Below, one piece after another: positions 1 through 5,767 of a DNA stretch of 5,802 nt. Source of the DNA: Anaerolineales bacterium. Its GTDB lineage: Bacteria; Chloroflexota; Anaerolineae; Anaerolineales; UBA6663. The stretch spans positions 1-5,802 of the forward strand of contig JAEURM010000140.1 of assembly GCA_016789245.1 (NCBI GenBank), given 5' to 3'. Numbering within the stretch: the first letter of the stretch is position 1; every line of letters starts with the position of its first letter. The position numbers and the translations under genes were made by a program. Below the pieces are notes generated by a model. That model ran no database searches. It was not told where the DNA came from and saw nothing but the letters and a program-made list of their open reading frames with translations.

Positions 1-261
1 GCCAGTTTAGGCTCCATGTTCAAAAACCCGCCGGGTGATTACGCCGGACGGCTGATAGAAGCGGCCGGGCTAAAAGGCACCCGCATCGGCAACGTGGAAA
101 TTTCTACGCAACACGCTAACTTTTTCATCAACACTGGTGAAGGCCGCGCCTCCGATGTGTTTGCCCTTATCCACCGAGCGCATGACGCCGTGAAAGACCA
201 ATTTGGCGTGGACTTGGAATTAGAAGTGGAGCTGGTGGGTGAGTGGGGAGGGCAATGCTGA
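1..261 (+). CDS. murB: UDP-N-acetylenolpyruvoylglucosamine reductase MurB, C-terminal fragment
   Basis: This is the last 86 codons of MurB; the 5' part lies outside the window, because the frame is open from base 1. MurB is a cytoplasmic FAD enzyme that uses NADPH to reduce UDP-GlcNAc-enolpyruvate to UDP-MurNAc. The fragment is its C-terminal substrate-binding domain. It begins with the family signature GSMFKNP, whose serine (nt 13-15) matches the catalytic proton-donor serine (Ser229 in E. coli MurB). [12 protein letters not shown], then HANFFIN, then [11 protein letters not shown] follow. The glutamate of the EVELVG segment probably corresponds to the second catalytic acid near the family C-terminus. 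The usual C-terminal spacing between these motifs is kept, so this end is intact. The ATG at 16 lies inside the signature and is not a real start. The position directly before ddl is a common dcw arrangement. Confidence 0.95.
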   Translation, partial: ASLGSMFKNPPGDYAGRLIEAAGLKGTRIGNVEISTQHANFFINTGEGRASDVFALIHRAHDAVKDQFGVDLELEVELVGEWGGQC

Positions 262-277
262 CAGAATGAAGGGCTGG

Positions 278-315
278 CAAGGTGACCTCACCTTGTCACC
301 TAGTCACCTAGTCAG
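278..315. repeat. 8-mer word repeat with an inverted copy, murB-ddl spacer
   Basis: Three tandem 8-mers, TCACCTTG (288-295), TCACCTAG (296-303) and TCACCTAG (304-311), end in a partial unit TCAG (312-315). An inverted unit CAAGGTGA (278-285) precedes them and makes a perfect 8-bp palindrome with the first unit, with two bases between. As RNA, AGGTGAC (280-286) could pair with GTCACCT at 295-301 (8-nt loop) or at 303-309 (16-nt loop), so several alternative hairpins are possible. There is no T-run, so it is not a standard terminator. Its function is unknown; it may be a dispersed intergenic repeat or a transcribed processing hairpin. Confidence 0.75.
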
Positions 316-325
316 ATTGTAAACA

Positions 326-1453
326 ATGACGGAAAGAAAGATTCGCCTCGGCTTAATCTTCGGCGGCCGCTCCGCAGAGCATGAAGTTTCGCTCATGTCT
401 GCCAATTCAGTGTTGAAGGCGATTGACCGCACGAAGTATGACGTGACCTTGATTGGCATTACCAAGCAAGGCAAGTGGATTGCGGGCGCTGACCCGTTAG
501 CCGCACTGAGTGCGGATGATACGGCGGGCGCTCCTGAAGCCGTACTGTTGGGCGAGCCGGGCCACCGTGAGTTGGTGGCCGTGGAGCCACAAGCGGGCAA
601 ACGCGCCGCTTTCTCCGCCGTGGCGGAATTGGATGTGGTGTTCCCGCTTTTGCACGGCCCGTACGGTGAAGATGGCACGGTGCAGGGCTTGCTGGAATTG
701 GCAGATTTGCCATATGTGGGCTGTGGCGTGCTTGGCTCGGCCCTTGCAATGGATAAGGCCGTGTGCAAAGAACTTTTGCGGGCCAATGGTGTGCCGGTGG
801 TGGATTGGCTGTTAGCCATCCGCGCGGAAATTGAGCGGGACGCTGAGGGTGTGGCACGGCTGGCCGAAGAAAAGTGGCCGTATCCCATCTTCACCAAGCC
901 ATCCAACCTTGGCTCTTCCGTAGGTGTGGTGAAGGCGCACAACCATGCCGAATTGGTGGCCGCTTTGCAAGAATCGGCCCGCTATGACCGGCGGGTGCTG
1001 GTTGAGCGCGGCGTGAATGCGCGCGAAATTGAAGTGAGTGTATTGGGTAACAGCGGTGGGGCCGAGCCGCCGCAAGCTTCAGTGTGTGGTGAAGTTTTGC
1101 CCAGCCGCGAGTTTTACGATTACGAAGCCAAATATGTAGATAACACGTCCGGGTTGATTATTCCAGCTGAGCTTTCGCCGCTCACCGCCCGGCAAGCGCA
1201 AGAGTACGCCGTGCGGGCGTTTATGGTGCTGGATGGGGCGGGTTTAGCCCGCGTAGATTTTCTGCTGGATAAAGACACGGACGAACTGTACTTGAACGAA
1301 ATCAACACCATGCCCGGTTTCACCCATATCAGTATGTACCCCAAGCTGTGGGAGGCCTCCGGGCTGGGTTATGCCGAATTAATTGACCGCCTGATTTTAC
1401 TTGCGCTAGAACGGCAATCAGACAAAGATAGGACGCTGAAGACAAGGACGTAA
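326..1453 (+). CDS. ddl: D-alanine--D-alanine ligase
   Basis: This 375-residue ATP-grasp enzyme joins two D-alanines in the cytoplasm using ATP; MurF adds the product to UDP-MurNAc-tripeptide. The N-terminal domain has GGRSAEHEVS (13-22), whose Glu18 matches the E. coli DdlB substrate-binding Glu15, and HGPYGEDG (110-117). YVGCGVLGSALAMDK (130-144) leads into the ATP-grasp domain. IFTKPSNLGSSVG (188-200) supplies the ATP-binding lysine, and RVDF (309-312) with NEINTMPGF (324-332) supply the Mg2+ ligands. The omega loop reads EFYDYEAKY (262-270). Tyr270 aligns with DdlB Tyr216, the residue found in D-Ala-D-Ala ligases rather than D-lactate ligases of the VanA type, so a normal dipeptide product is predicted. 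The ATG at 326 fits the family N-terminus, although no Shine-Dalgarno sequence is visible before it. The last 14 or so residues are a charged tail beyond the conserved fold. Confidence 0.97.
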   Translation: MTERKIRLGLIFGGRSAEHEVSLMSANSVLKAIDRTKYDVTLIGITKQGKWIAGADPLAALSADDTAGAPEAVLLGEPGHRELVAVEPQAGKRAAFSAVAELDVVFPLLHGPYGEDGTVQGLLELADLPYVGCGVLGSALAMDKAVCKELLRANGVPVVDWLLAIRAEIERDAEGVARLAEEKWPYPIFTKPSNLGSSVGVVKAHNHAELVAALQESARYDRRVLVERGVNAREIEVSVLGNSGGAEPPQASVCGEVLPSREFYDYEAKYVDNTSGLIIPAELSPLTARQAQEYAVRAFMVLDGAGLARVDFLLDKDTDELYLNEINTMPGFTHISMYPKLWEASGLGYAELIDRLILLALERQSDKDRTLKTRT

Positions 1454-1454
1454 C

Positions 1455-1505
1455 CGTATCGCGTATTTCGTAGTGCGTAAACGAAATACGCAATACGCAA
1501 TACGA
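1455..1505. repeat. Heptamer word repeat with palindrome, ddl-ftsQ spacer
   Basis: The word ATACGCA occurs in tandem at 1486-1492 and 1493-1499, with a partial third copy (ATACG) at 1500-1504. Related words in the opposite orientation (CGTATCG, CGTATTTCGTA, TGCGTAA) fill 1455-1480. The two halves form an exact 11-bp stem, GCGTATTTCGT (1461-1471) with ACGAAATACGC (1481-1491), around a 9-nt loop. No T-run follows. The build resembles that of the murB-ddl spacer but the word is different. Function unknown. Confidence 0.75.
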
Positions 1506-1522
1506 GTGACCGACTAATTCTT

Positions 1523-2434
1523 ATGCCAGACTCTTCCACCCGCCATTCCCGAGCCGATGTGGTGCGCCGCCGCCGCCAACAGGAAGTGCGCGCCCGCTTT
1601 CAAGATGTTTCACATCACGCGCGCACAGTGCGGCCCTTAGTGAGCCGCCCGCGCACGGTGACGGGCAAACTGGTGGGCGTGCGGCCATTGCGTAAACCAC
1701 GCCGCTTTAATTTAGCGGCGGCTGGCAATGCGCTTGGGTTGCCGTTGATTGAAGCGCCGCGCTTCACGCCCACGTGGCGGTTGGCCAGCCTCTCACTGGT
1801 GATTTTGCTTAGCGCGGTGTTGTTCTATCTGATTTCACTGCCCACGCTGTACCTCACCAGCTTGAACTTAGAAGGCGCTTCGCTGGTTCCGGCGGATGAT
1901 ATTTTTGAAAACTCCGGCATGGCAGGGCAACACATGTTTTGGATTAACCCCACGGAAGCGGCGGCCAATATTGCGGCGGTGCCCGGTATTGCCAGCGCGC
2001 AAGTGAACGTGGAATGGCCCGCCATCGTAAACGTCACCGTGGTGGAGCGAGTGCCGAAGGTAACGTTGATGGAAGGCGAGAACGAATGGTGGGTGGATGC
2101 GGCGGGCGTGAAGTTTGAAGCGCGGGGCGATTTGGGTTTGCTCCCCATCGTGAACGAGACGGATAAGGTGTTAGAGGCGCTTCCGGCAGAGGCGGTGGTG
2201 GGCGCGCAACAGCTCAAGCAGTTGCGCCAAAACATAGAAAAACTATACTACCACCCCATTCGGGGTCTGAGTTACCAAGATCACCGTGGTTGGCGGGTGT
2301 ATTTTGGGGTGGGCAATGAAATGGCGCAGAAGACGGCGGTGTACGAAACGCTGGTGGAACAACTCCTGCAACAGGGAGAACCATTCAGCCTAGTGAGCGT
2401 GGAAAGTTTGGACGCACCCTATTACAAGAAGTAA
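1523..2434 (+). CDS. ftsQ: Cell division protein FtsQ/DivIB
   Basis: This 303-residue bitopic membrane protein is a divisome scaffold that in known bacteria links early ring proteins to FtsB/FtsL and the septal synthases. Residues 1-85 form a long, strongly basic cytoplasmic tail: I count 16 Arg and 2 Lys in the first 61 residues, including RRRR at 15-18. One membrane segment spans about 86-108 (LASLSLVILLSAVLFYLISL). The extracytoplasmic POTRA domain follows at about 109-180, with LTSLNLEGASLVPADDIF, the PGIASAQV segment, and VERVPKV closing the last strand. The beta domain (about 181-300) contains WWVDAAGVKF and ends in SLDAPYYKK, like the usual family C-terminus. The position between ddl and ftsA is classical. 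The ATG at 1523 lacks a good ribosome binding site, so the exact start is less sure than the identity. A start further downstream would shorten only the basic tail. Confidence 0.93.
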   Translation: MPDSSTRHSRADVVRRRRQQEVRARFQDVSHHARTVRPLVSRPRTVTGKLVGVRPLRKPRRFNLAAAGNALGLPLIEAPRFTPTWRLASLSLVILLSAVLFYLISLPTLYLTSLNLEGASLVPADDIFENSGMAGQHMFWINPTEAAANIAAVPGIASAQVNVEWPAIVNVTVVERVPKVTLMEGENEWWVDAAGVKFEARGDLGLLPIVNETDKVLEALPAEAVVGAQQLKQLRQNIEKLYYHPIRGLSYQDHRGWRVYFGVGNEMAQKTAVYETLVEQLLQQGEPFSLVSVESLDAPYYKK

Positions 2435-2437
2435 ACG

Positions 2438-2498
2438 GTTAGTCAGTGAACAGTTTACTGTTTACTACAAGACTGTTCACTAAATGACTGTTGACTGG
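2438..2498. repeat. Heptamer word repeat with palindrome, ftsQ-ftsA spacer
   Basis: Tandem heptamers GTTTACT lie at 2453-2459 and 2460-2466. GACTGTT occurs at 2471-2477 and 2486-2492, followed by the partial copy GACTGG. An exact 10-bp inverted repeat pairs AGTGAACAGT (2445-2454) with ACTGTTCACT (2472-2481). Alternatively GTGAACAGT (2446-2454) pairs with 2472-2480 and AGTCA (2441-2445) extends the stem by pairing with TGACT (2485-2489) across a 4-nt bulge. The block ends two bases before the ftsA ATG, so a hairpin here could directly affect ribosome access. Function unknown. Confidence 0.75.
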
Positions 2499-2500
2499 TT

Positions 2501-3742
2501 ATGGACGAGTCTCCAATTTTAGTTGGCATTGACGTTGGCACCACCAAGGTGTGTGCGCTCATCGCAGATGCGGATGAGAGCGGCGCTTTTCGCATTCTGG
2601 GCCTCGGCATTGAGCCGTCTCAAGGCATGCGCAAAGGCGTGGTGGTGGATGTGGAACTGGCCAGCCGCTCTATTGCGGCGGCGGTGGATAAAGCGCAACG
2701 CACGGCTGGCTATGAAATTGGCGCGGCCTTTGTGAGTTTGGCCGGCGCGCACGTGGCCTCTGTAAATAGCCGCGGCGTGGTGGGCGTGGGCGGCGGTAGT
2801 TACGGCATTGAACAAGATGACGTTGACCGCGCATTAGATAACGCGCAGGCCGTTTCCATCCCGCATGGCCGTGAGATTTTGCACATTATTCCGCGCGGCT
2901 TCATTGTGGATGGGCAAGAAGGCATCCGCCAGCCGCTGGGCATGCACGGCTTCCGGTTAGAGGTGGAAGCGCACATCATCACTGCCGCCACCGCTTCCGT
3001 GCAGAACTTAACCAAGTGCGTGGAGAGCGCGGGCGTGGCCGTGGAAGCGTACGTGCTCAATCCACTGGCCTCCGCCGAAGTAGTGCTGACGGATACCGAG
3101 AAAGAAATGGGTTGTGTGGTGGTGGATATTGGTGGCGGCACCACGGACTTGGCCATTTATATTGATGGCAATGTGTGGCACACCAGCGTGTTGGCGGTAG
3201 GCGGCAATCACCTTACCAGTGATATTGCGCACGGCTTGCGTTTGCCCGCCGATGTGGCCGAGAAGCTGAAGATTGAGCACGGCAGTGCGTACGCGAAGGA
3301 CGTGGCGTTGAACGAGCTGTTTAATGTGACGCCGTTTGGTGAAGACAGCCCACTGCAAGTGACCAAGCACGATTTGGCCACCATCATTGAAGCGCGGGTG
3401 GAAGAAATTTTCAGTTTGATTTTACAAGAGATTAAGCGCACGGGCTACGATGGCCTTTTGCCAGCCGGAATTGTATTGACGGGCGGCACCAGCCAATTGC
3501 CCGGCATCCGCAAAGTGGCTAGTAATGTGTTGAATTTACCCGCGCGCGTGGCCGGGCCGCAAAATTTGCACGGCTTGGTAGATAAATTGATTGGGCCAGC
3601 ATATTCCACCAGTGTGGGCCTTTTGCACTGGGCCAAACGTGAGAGCGTGGCCCCCGTCCGCCGCAAGCAACAGAAGAAATCCAGTTCCAAGACGATTGAT
3701 TTGAGCCGAGGCGTGGATTTCTTGAAAAGATTATTACCGTAA
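2501..3742 (+). CDS. ftsA: Cell division protein FtsA
   Basis: This 413-residue actin-family ATPase anchors FtsZ filaments to the inner face of the membrane and recruits later divisome proteins. The actin-fold motifs are in order: phosphate-1 GIDVGTTKVCAL (9-20), phosphate-2 VVVDIGGGTTDLAIY (206-220) and the adenosine motif GIVLTGGTSQLPGI (323-336). Residues of about 84-165 correspond to the 1C subdomain that is special to FtsA among actins. The C-terminus has a Lys/Ser-rich linker (about 386-400) and then a short amphipathic segment GVDFLKRLLP (404-413), the expected membrane-targeting helix. Length is close to the family norm. The ATG at 2501 places GIDVGTT near the N-terminus as usual, and no in-frame upstream start with a Shine-Dalgarno sequence is visible. 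ftsZ follows after 86 nt, the standard pairing. Confidence 0.96.
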   Translation: MDESPILVGIDVGTTKVCALIADADESGAFRILGLGIEPSQGMRKGVVVDVELASRSIAAAVDKAQRTAGYEIGAAFVSLAGAHVASVNSRGVVGVGGGSYGIEQDDVDRALDNAQAVSIPHGREILHIIPRGFIVDGQEGIRQPLGMHGFRLEVEAHIITAATASVQNLTKCVESAGVAVEAYVLNPLASAEVVLTDTEKEMGCVVVDIGGGTTDLAIYIDGNVWHTSVLAVGGNHLTSDIAHGLRLPADVAEKLKIEHGSAYAKDVALNELFNVTPFGEDSPLQVTKHDLATIIEARVEEIFSLILQEIKRTGYDGLLPAGIVLTGGTSQLPGIRKVASNVLNLPARVAGPQNLHGLVDKLIGPAYSTSVGLLHWAKRESVAPVRRKQQKKSSSKTIDLSRGVDFLKRLLP

Positions 3743-3751
3743 AACCGTAGA

Positions 3752-3767
3752 GCGAAGCCTGCTTCGC
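3752..3767. repeat. Short hairpin after ftsA
   Basis: GCGAAGC (3752-3758) and GCTTCGC (3761-3767) are exact inverted copies separated by CT. As RNA this gives six pairs closed by a CCTG tetraloop. CTTACC follows, with no T-run, so it is unlikely to stop transcription before ftsZ. It lies ten bases past the ftsA stop and could protect or process the mRNA, which is inference. Confidence 0.55.
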
Positions 3768-3774
3768 CTTACCA

Positions 3775-3798
3775 GAGCATCGTCGGGAGCCGATGCTC
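3775..3798. repeat. Hairpin upstream of the ftsZ ribosome binding site
   Basis: GAGCATCG (3775-3782) and CGATGCTC (3791-3798) form an exact 8-bp stem around an 8-nt loop (TCGGGAGC). It lies 15 bases before the ftsZ Shine-Dalgarno and leaves it unpaired. No T-run follows. It could separate ftsZ translation from ftsA or act as a 5' stabiliser, but the sequence alone does not show this. Confidence 0.6.
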
Positions 3799-3813
3799 GC
3801 CATTAAAAGGATC

Positions 3814-3820
3814 AGAGGAG
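3814..3820 (+). promoter_or_regulatory. Ribosome binding site that fixes the ftsZ start
   Basis: AGAGGAG stands 8 bases before the ATG at 3829, an ideal Shine-Dalgarno arrangement. An in-frame ATG at 3793 would give 12 extra residues, but it lies inside the right arm of the hairpin at 3775-3798 and would make this ribosome binding site part of the coding sequence. The downstream ATG is therefore preferred. Confidence 0.88.
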
Positions 3821-3828
3821 TAACGACA

Positions 3829-5022
3829 ATGCAATCAGTTTCTAAACCCGAACCGTCTGCTCGCAAGGAAACCCCACCCTTCAGCAATATGGGCACGCCG
3901 GAGTCCTTCGCCCGGATTAAGGTGATTGGCTGTGGTGGCGGCGGCAGTAACGCTGTGAACCGCATGATTGAAGAGGGCATGGGCGGCGTGGAGTTCATCG
4001 CCGTGAATACGGATGCGCAAGCGCTGTTGTTGAGCAATGCCCCCAAACGCGTGCGCATTGGCGATAAGCTGACGCGCGGCTTGGGTGCGGGCGGTGACCC
4101 GGAGCGCGACCAAAAAGCGGCCGAAGAATCTGCCGAGGAATTATATGAAGCCGTGCGTGGCGCCGATATGGTGTTTATTGCGGCGGGCATGGGCGGCGGC
4201 ACTGGCACTGGCGCGGCCCCCGTGGTGGCGCAGGTGGCCAAAGAGAGCGGCGCGCTCACCATTGGCGTGGTCACACGGCCCTTCACTTTTGAAGGCAACA
4301 AACGCGCCACCTCCGCCGAGGCCGGCATCAACCGCTTCAAAGATCATGTGGATACGCTCATCGTCATCCCGAATGACCGCTTGCTCCAAATTGTGGATAA
4401 GCGGGCTTCGCTGAAAGATGCGTTCCGCATGGCAGATGATGTTTTGCGGCAAGGCATTCAGGGCATTAGTGAACTTATCACTGTGCCCGGTTTGATTAAC
4501 TTGGACTTTGCCGATGTGCGCGCCATCATGTCTGAAGGTGGCGCGGCGTTGATGGCGGTGGGTAAGGCCACCGGTGAAGACCGCGCGCGGCTCGCGGCAG
4601 AGCAAGCCATCTCTAGCAATTTGCTGGATATTACGATTGACGGCGCGCGCGGCATTCTGTTCAACGTAACCGGCGGCCCGAACATGACGCTGTTTGAAGT
4701 GAACCAAGCCGCCGCCATCATCAAGGAAACGGCGCACCCAGATGTGAACTTAATCTTTGGCGCTGTGATTGACCCGAACATGGGTGATGACATGCGCATT
4801 ACGGTGATTGCCACCGGCTTTGAGCGGGGTTCTATGCCGCGCCGCGCCATTGAGCGCCCGCGCCAAACGGCCTCCAACACCGGCACGCCGCGCTCGGCGC
4901 AAGCTCCGCAGGCTTCTGCCCATGCGGAAGTGCCCGCCGCGCGTCCAGAGCCAGCGGATTTTCAGCCGCGCACGTACAACACGGAAGATTTAGATATCCC
5001 GGCGTTTTTACGCCGCCGATAA
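3829..5022 (+). CDS. ftsZ: Cell division GTPase FtsZ
   Basis: This 397-residue tubulin-family GTPase polymerises at midcell and organises septal wall synthesis. The N-terminal nucleotide-binding domain has [16 protein letters not shown] (31-46) and the tubulin signature GGGTGTG (122-128). ARPFTFEG-type sequence is represented by [11 protein letters not shown] (149-159). The T7 synergy loop NLDFAD (224-229) carries the acidic residues that complete the active site of the neighbouring subunit. The C-terminal domain runs to about 333. A variable linker rich in Ala, Pro and Arg follows (about 336-385), ending in the conserved tail [11 protein letters not shown] (387-397), the usual docking site for FtsA and other ring regulators. 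Everything needed for polymerisation and membrane attachment is present. The start at 3829 follows the strong AGAGGAG site. ftsZ is the last gene of the cluster here and is closed by a terminator. Confidence 0.98.
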   Translation: MQSVSKPEPSARKETPPFSNMGTPESFARIKVIGCGGGGSNAVNRMIEEGMGGVEFIAVNTDAQALLLSNAPKRVRIGDKLTRGLGAGGDPERDQKAAEESAEELYEAVRGADMVFIAAGMGGGTGTGAAPVVAQVAKESGALTIGVVTRPFTFEGNKRATSAEAGINRFKDHVDTLIVIPNDRLLQIVDKRASLKDAFRMADDVLRQGIQGISELITVPGLINLDFADVRAIMSEGGAALMAVGKATGEDRARLAAEQAISSNLLDITIDGARGILFNVTGGPNMTLFEVNQAAAIIKETAHPDVNLIFGAVIDPNMGDDMRITVIATGFERGSMPRRAIERPRQTASNTGTPRSAQAPQASAHAEVPAARPEPADFQPRTYNTEDLDIPAFLRRR

Positions 5023-5062
5023 TCACCGAGCCATCTGATCCTTGGCCTCGGCTCCCTTATAC

Positions 5063-5098
5063 ACTCCGCCCAACTCGCAAGCGTTGGGCGGAGTTGTT
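5063..5098 (+). terminator. Rho-independent terminator after ftsZ
   Basis: A perfect 12-bp GC-rich stem pairs ACTCCGCCCAAC (5063-5074) with GTTGGGCGGAGT (5083-5094) around an 8-nt loop. A short T-rich tract (TTGTTT, 5094-5099) follows. It lies about 40 bases after the ftsZ stop and ends the division cluster. The next gene therefore probably has its own promoter, but I could not identify convincing -35/-10 boxes in the short gap before it. Confidence 0.88.
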
Positions 5099-5116
5099 TA
5101 ATGCGAATTGTAAGAG

Positions 5117-5124
5117 AAGAGGAG
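5117..5124 (+). promoter_or_regulatory. Ribosome binding site of the lipoprotein gene
   Basis: AAGAGGAG precedes the ATG at 5127 with only two bases between; if GAGG (5119-5122) is the core, the gap is four bases. The spacing is short but the purine run is unambiguous. Together with the signal peptide that starts at this ATG, it decides the start against a possible in-frame TTG at 5094, which lies inside the terminator. Confidence 0.7.
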
Positions 5125-5126
5125 CT

Positions 5127-5767
5127 ATGAAAAGAGTTGTATGGGGTATGTTGGCTGTATTTATTAGTCAATGCATGCTTGTCGGCTGTAGCATTGGCAA
5201 CCTCTCGGAAGGAACGCGGACGCCGCCGCAAAATGCTCCAACTTCAGTGGCTACATTGCATAAAAATGATTGTAGGCTTACCTCATCGGTACCTTTGCAA
5301 CAATTGAGTTACAAGGGTATCGAACCCGGAAGAACAACGGGTGAGCAGGCAAAAAGATTTTGGGCACTGACCCATTAAGAGTTGATAATCTCAGCGGGGA
5401 ATGGATTTTCCCAGATGACCGGCCACTCCTTTTGGTAGAGAATGAAATAGTTACTAAAGTTACTATTTCTAGCCGGCATGGGGGAGGGCAGACGGTGGGT
5501 GAGCTATTATTTCAATATGGGTGTCCTGATTTTGTATTTGCATTTGACCAAGATGGTGATGTTCATACCCAAGGCGGATTGATTGTGTTATTACATTATG
5601 GTGTGGCTTTCTCGTTGGAAAGCAACCCAATTACAATGGATAGCGAAGAAATCATTGCAATTTACTTTCGAAGTAGCTCACAAAGCGAATTTGAACGGTT
5701 ATTTCCGAGCACAACTCAACTTTATCTGCCACTTGATTGGGAAGACACAATTCAATCAACACATTGA
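5127..5767 (+). pseudogene. Putative lipoprotein, split by a one-base frameshift
   Basis: The ATG at 5127 begins a lipoprotein signal peptide: MKR, a hydrophobic stretch, then lipobox LVGC with the acylated cysteine at residue 21. The mature protein would be tethered to the outside of the membrane. This frame ends at a TAA at 5376-5378 after 83 residues. The continuation is in the -1 frame, open from 5345 and running to a TGA at 5765-5767. Joining them near 5351-5364 would give about 213 residues, reading GIEPGRTTGEQAKR then LGTDPLRVDN. That resembles the G-x-T-x-x-x-V-x-x-x-LG-x-P element of small bacterial lipoproteins. The second half has a similar element, TVGELLFQYGCPDFVF, and later LLHYGVAFSLE, so a two-repeat domain is plausible. 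The missing base would lie in or beside AAAAA (5351-5355), TTTT (5358-5361) or GGG (5362-5364), so a sequencing error is as likely as true decay. Function unknown. Base composition is much AT-richer than in the division genes. Confidence 0.68.

Noticed and set aside
278..315. CRISPR array or transcription factor operator
   Set aside because: The units are 8 nt in direct tandem without spacers, so it is not CRISPR. A palindrome between co-oriented genes with no promoter boxes gives no specific reason to call an operator.
304..942. Antisense open frame of 212 codons across ddl
   Set aside because: It lies opposite a gene with intact ATP-grasp motifs, its translation is Ser/Pro/Ala-rich with no recognisable domain, and it has no ribosome binding site. 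It is a shadow of codon bias.
262..2500. Rho-independent terminators in the first three spacers
   Set aside because: The stems are there but none is followed by a T-run, and stopping transcription inside a division operon would be unexpected.
3793..3828. Upstream in-frame ATG giving FtsZ 12 extra residues
   Set aside because: The ATG is inside a hairpin arm and has no ribosome binding site of its own, while AGAGGAG is ideally placed for the ATG at 3829.
3519..4340. Antisense open frame of 273 codons spanning the ftsA end and the ftsZ start
   Set aside because: It covers the conserved ftsA C-terminus, the hairpin spacer and the ftsZ GTPase core on the opposite strand. The translation is low-complexity and resembles no family, so it is treated as a shadow.
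5026..5054. Second weak stem after ftsZ (CCGAG with CTCGG, or GAGCC with GGCTC)
   Set aside because: Only five pairs, two competing registers and no T-run. The 12-bp stem just downstream explains termination.
5351..5361. Programmed ribosomal frameshift site in the lipoprotein gene
   Set aside because: In the upstream frame the bases are A AAA AGA, so re-pairing in the -1 frame would be mismatched. No convincing downstream structure was seen. A one-base indel in a homopolymer is simpler.
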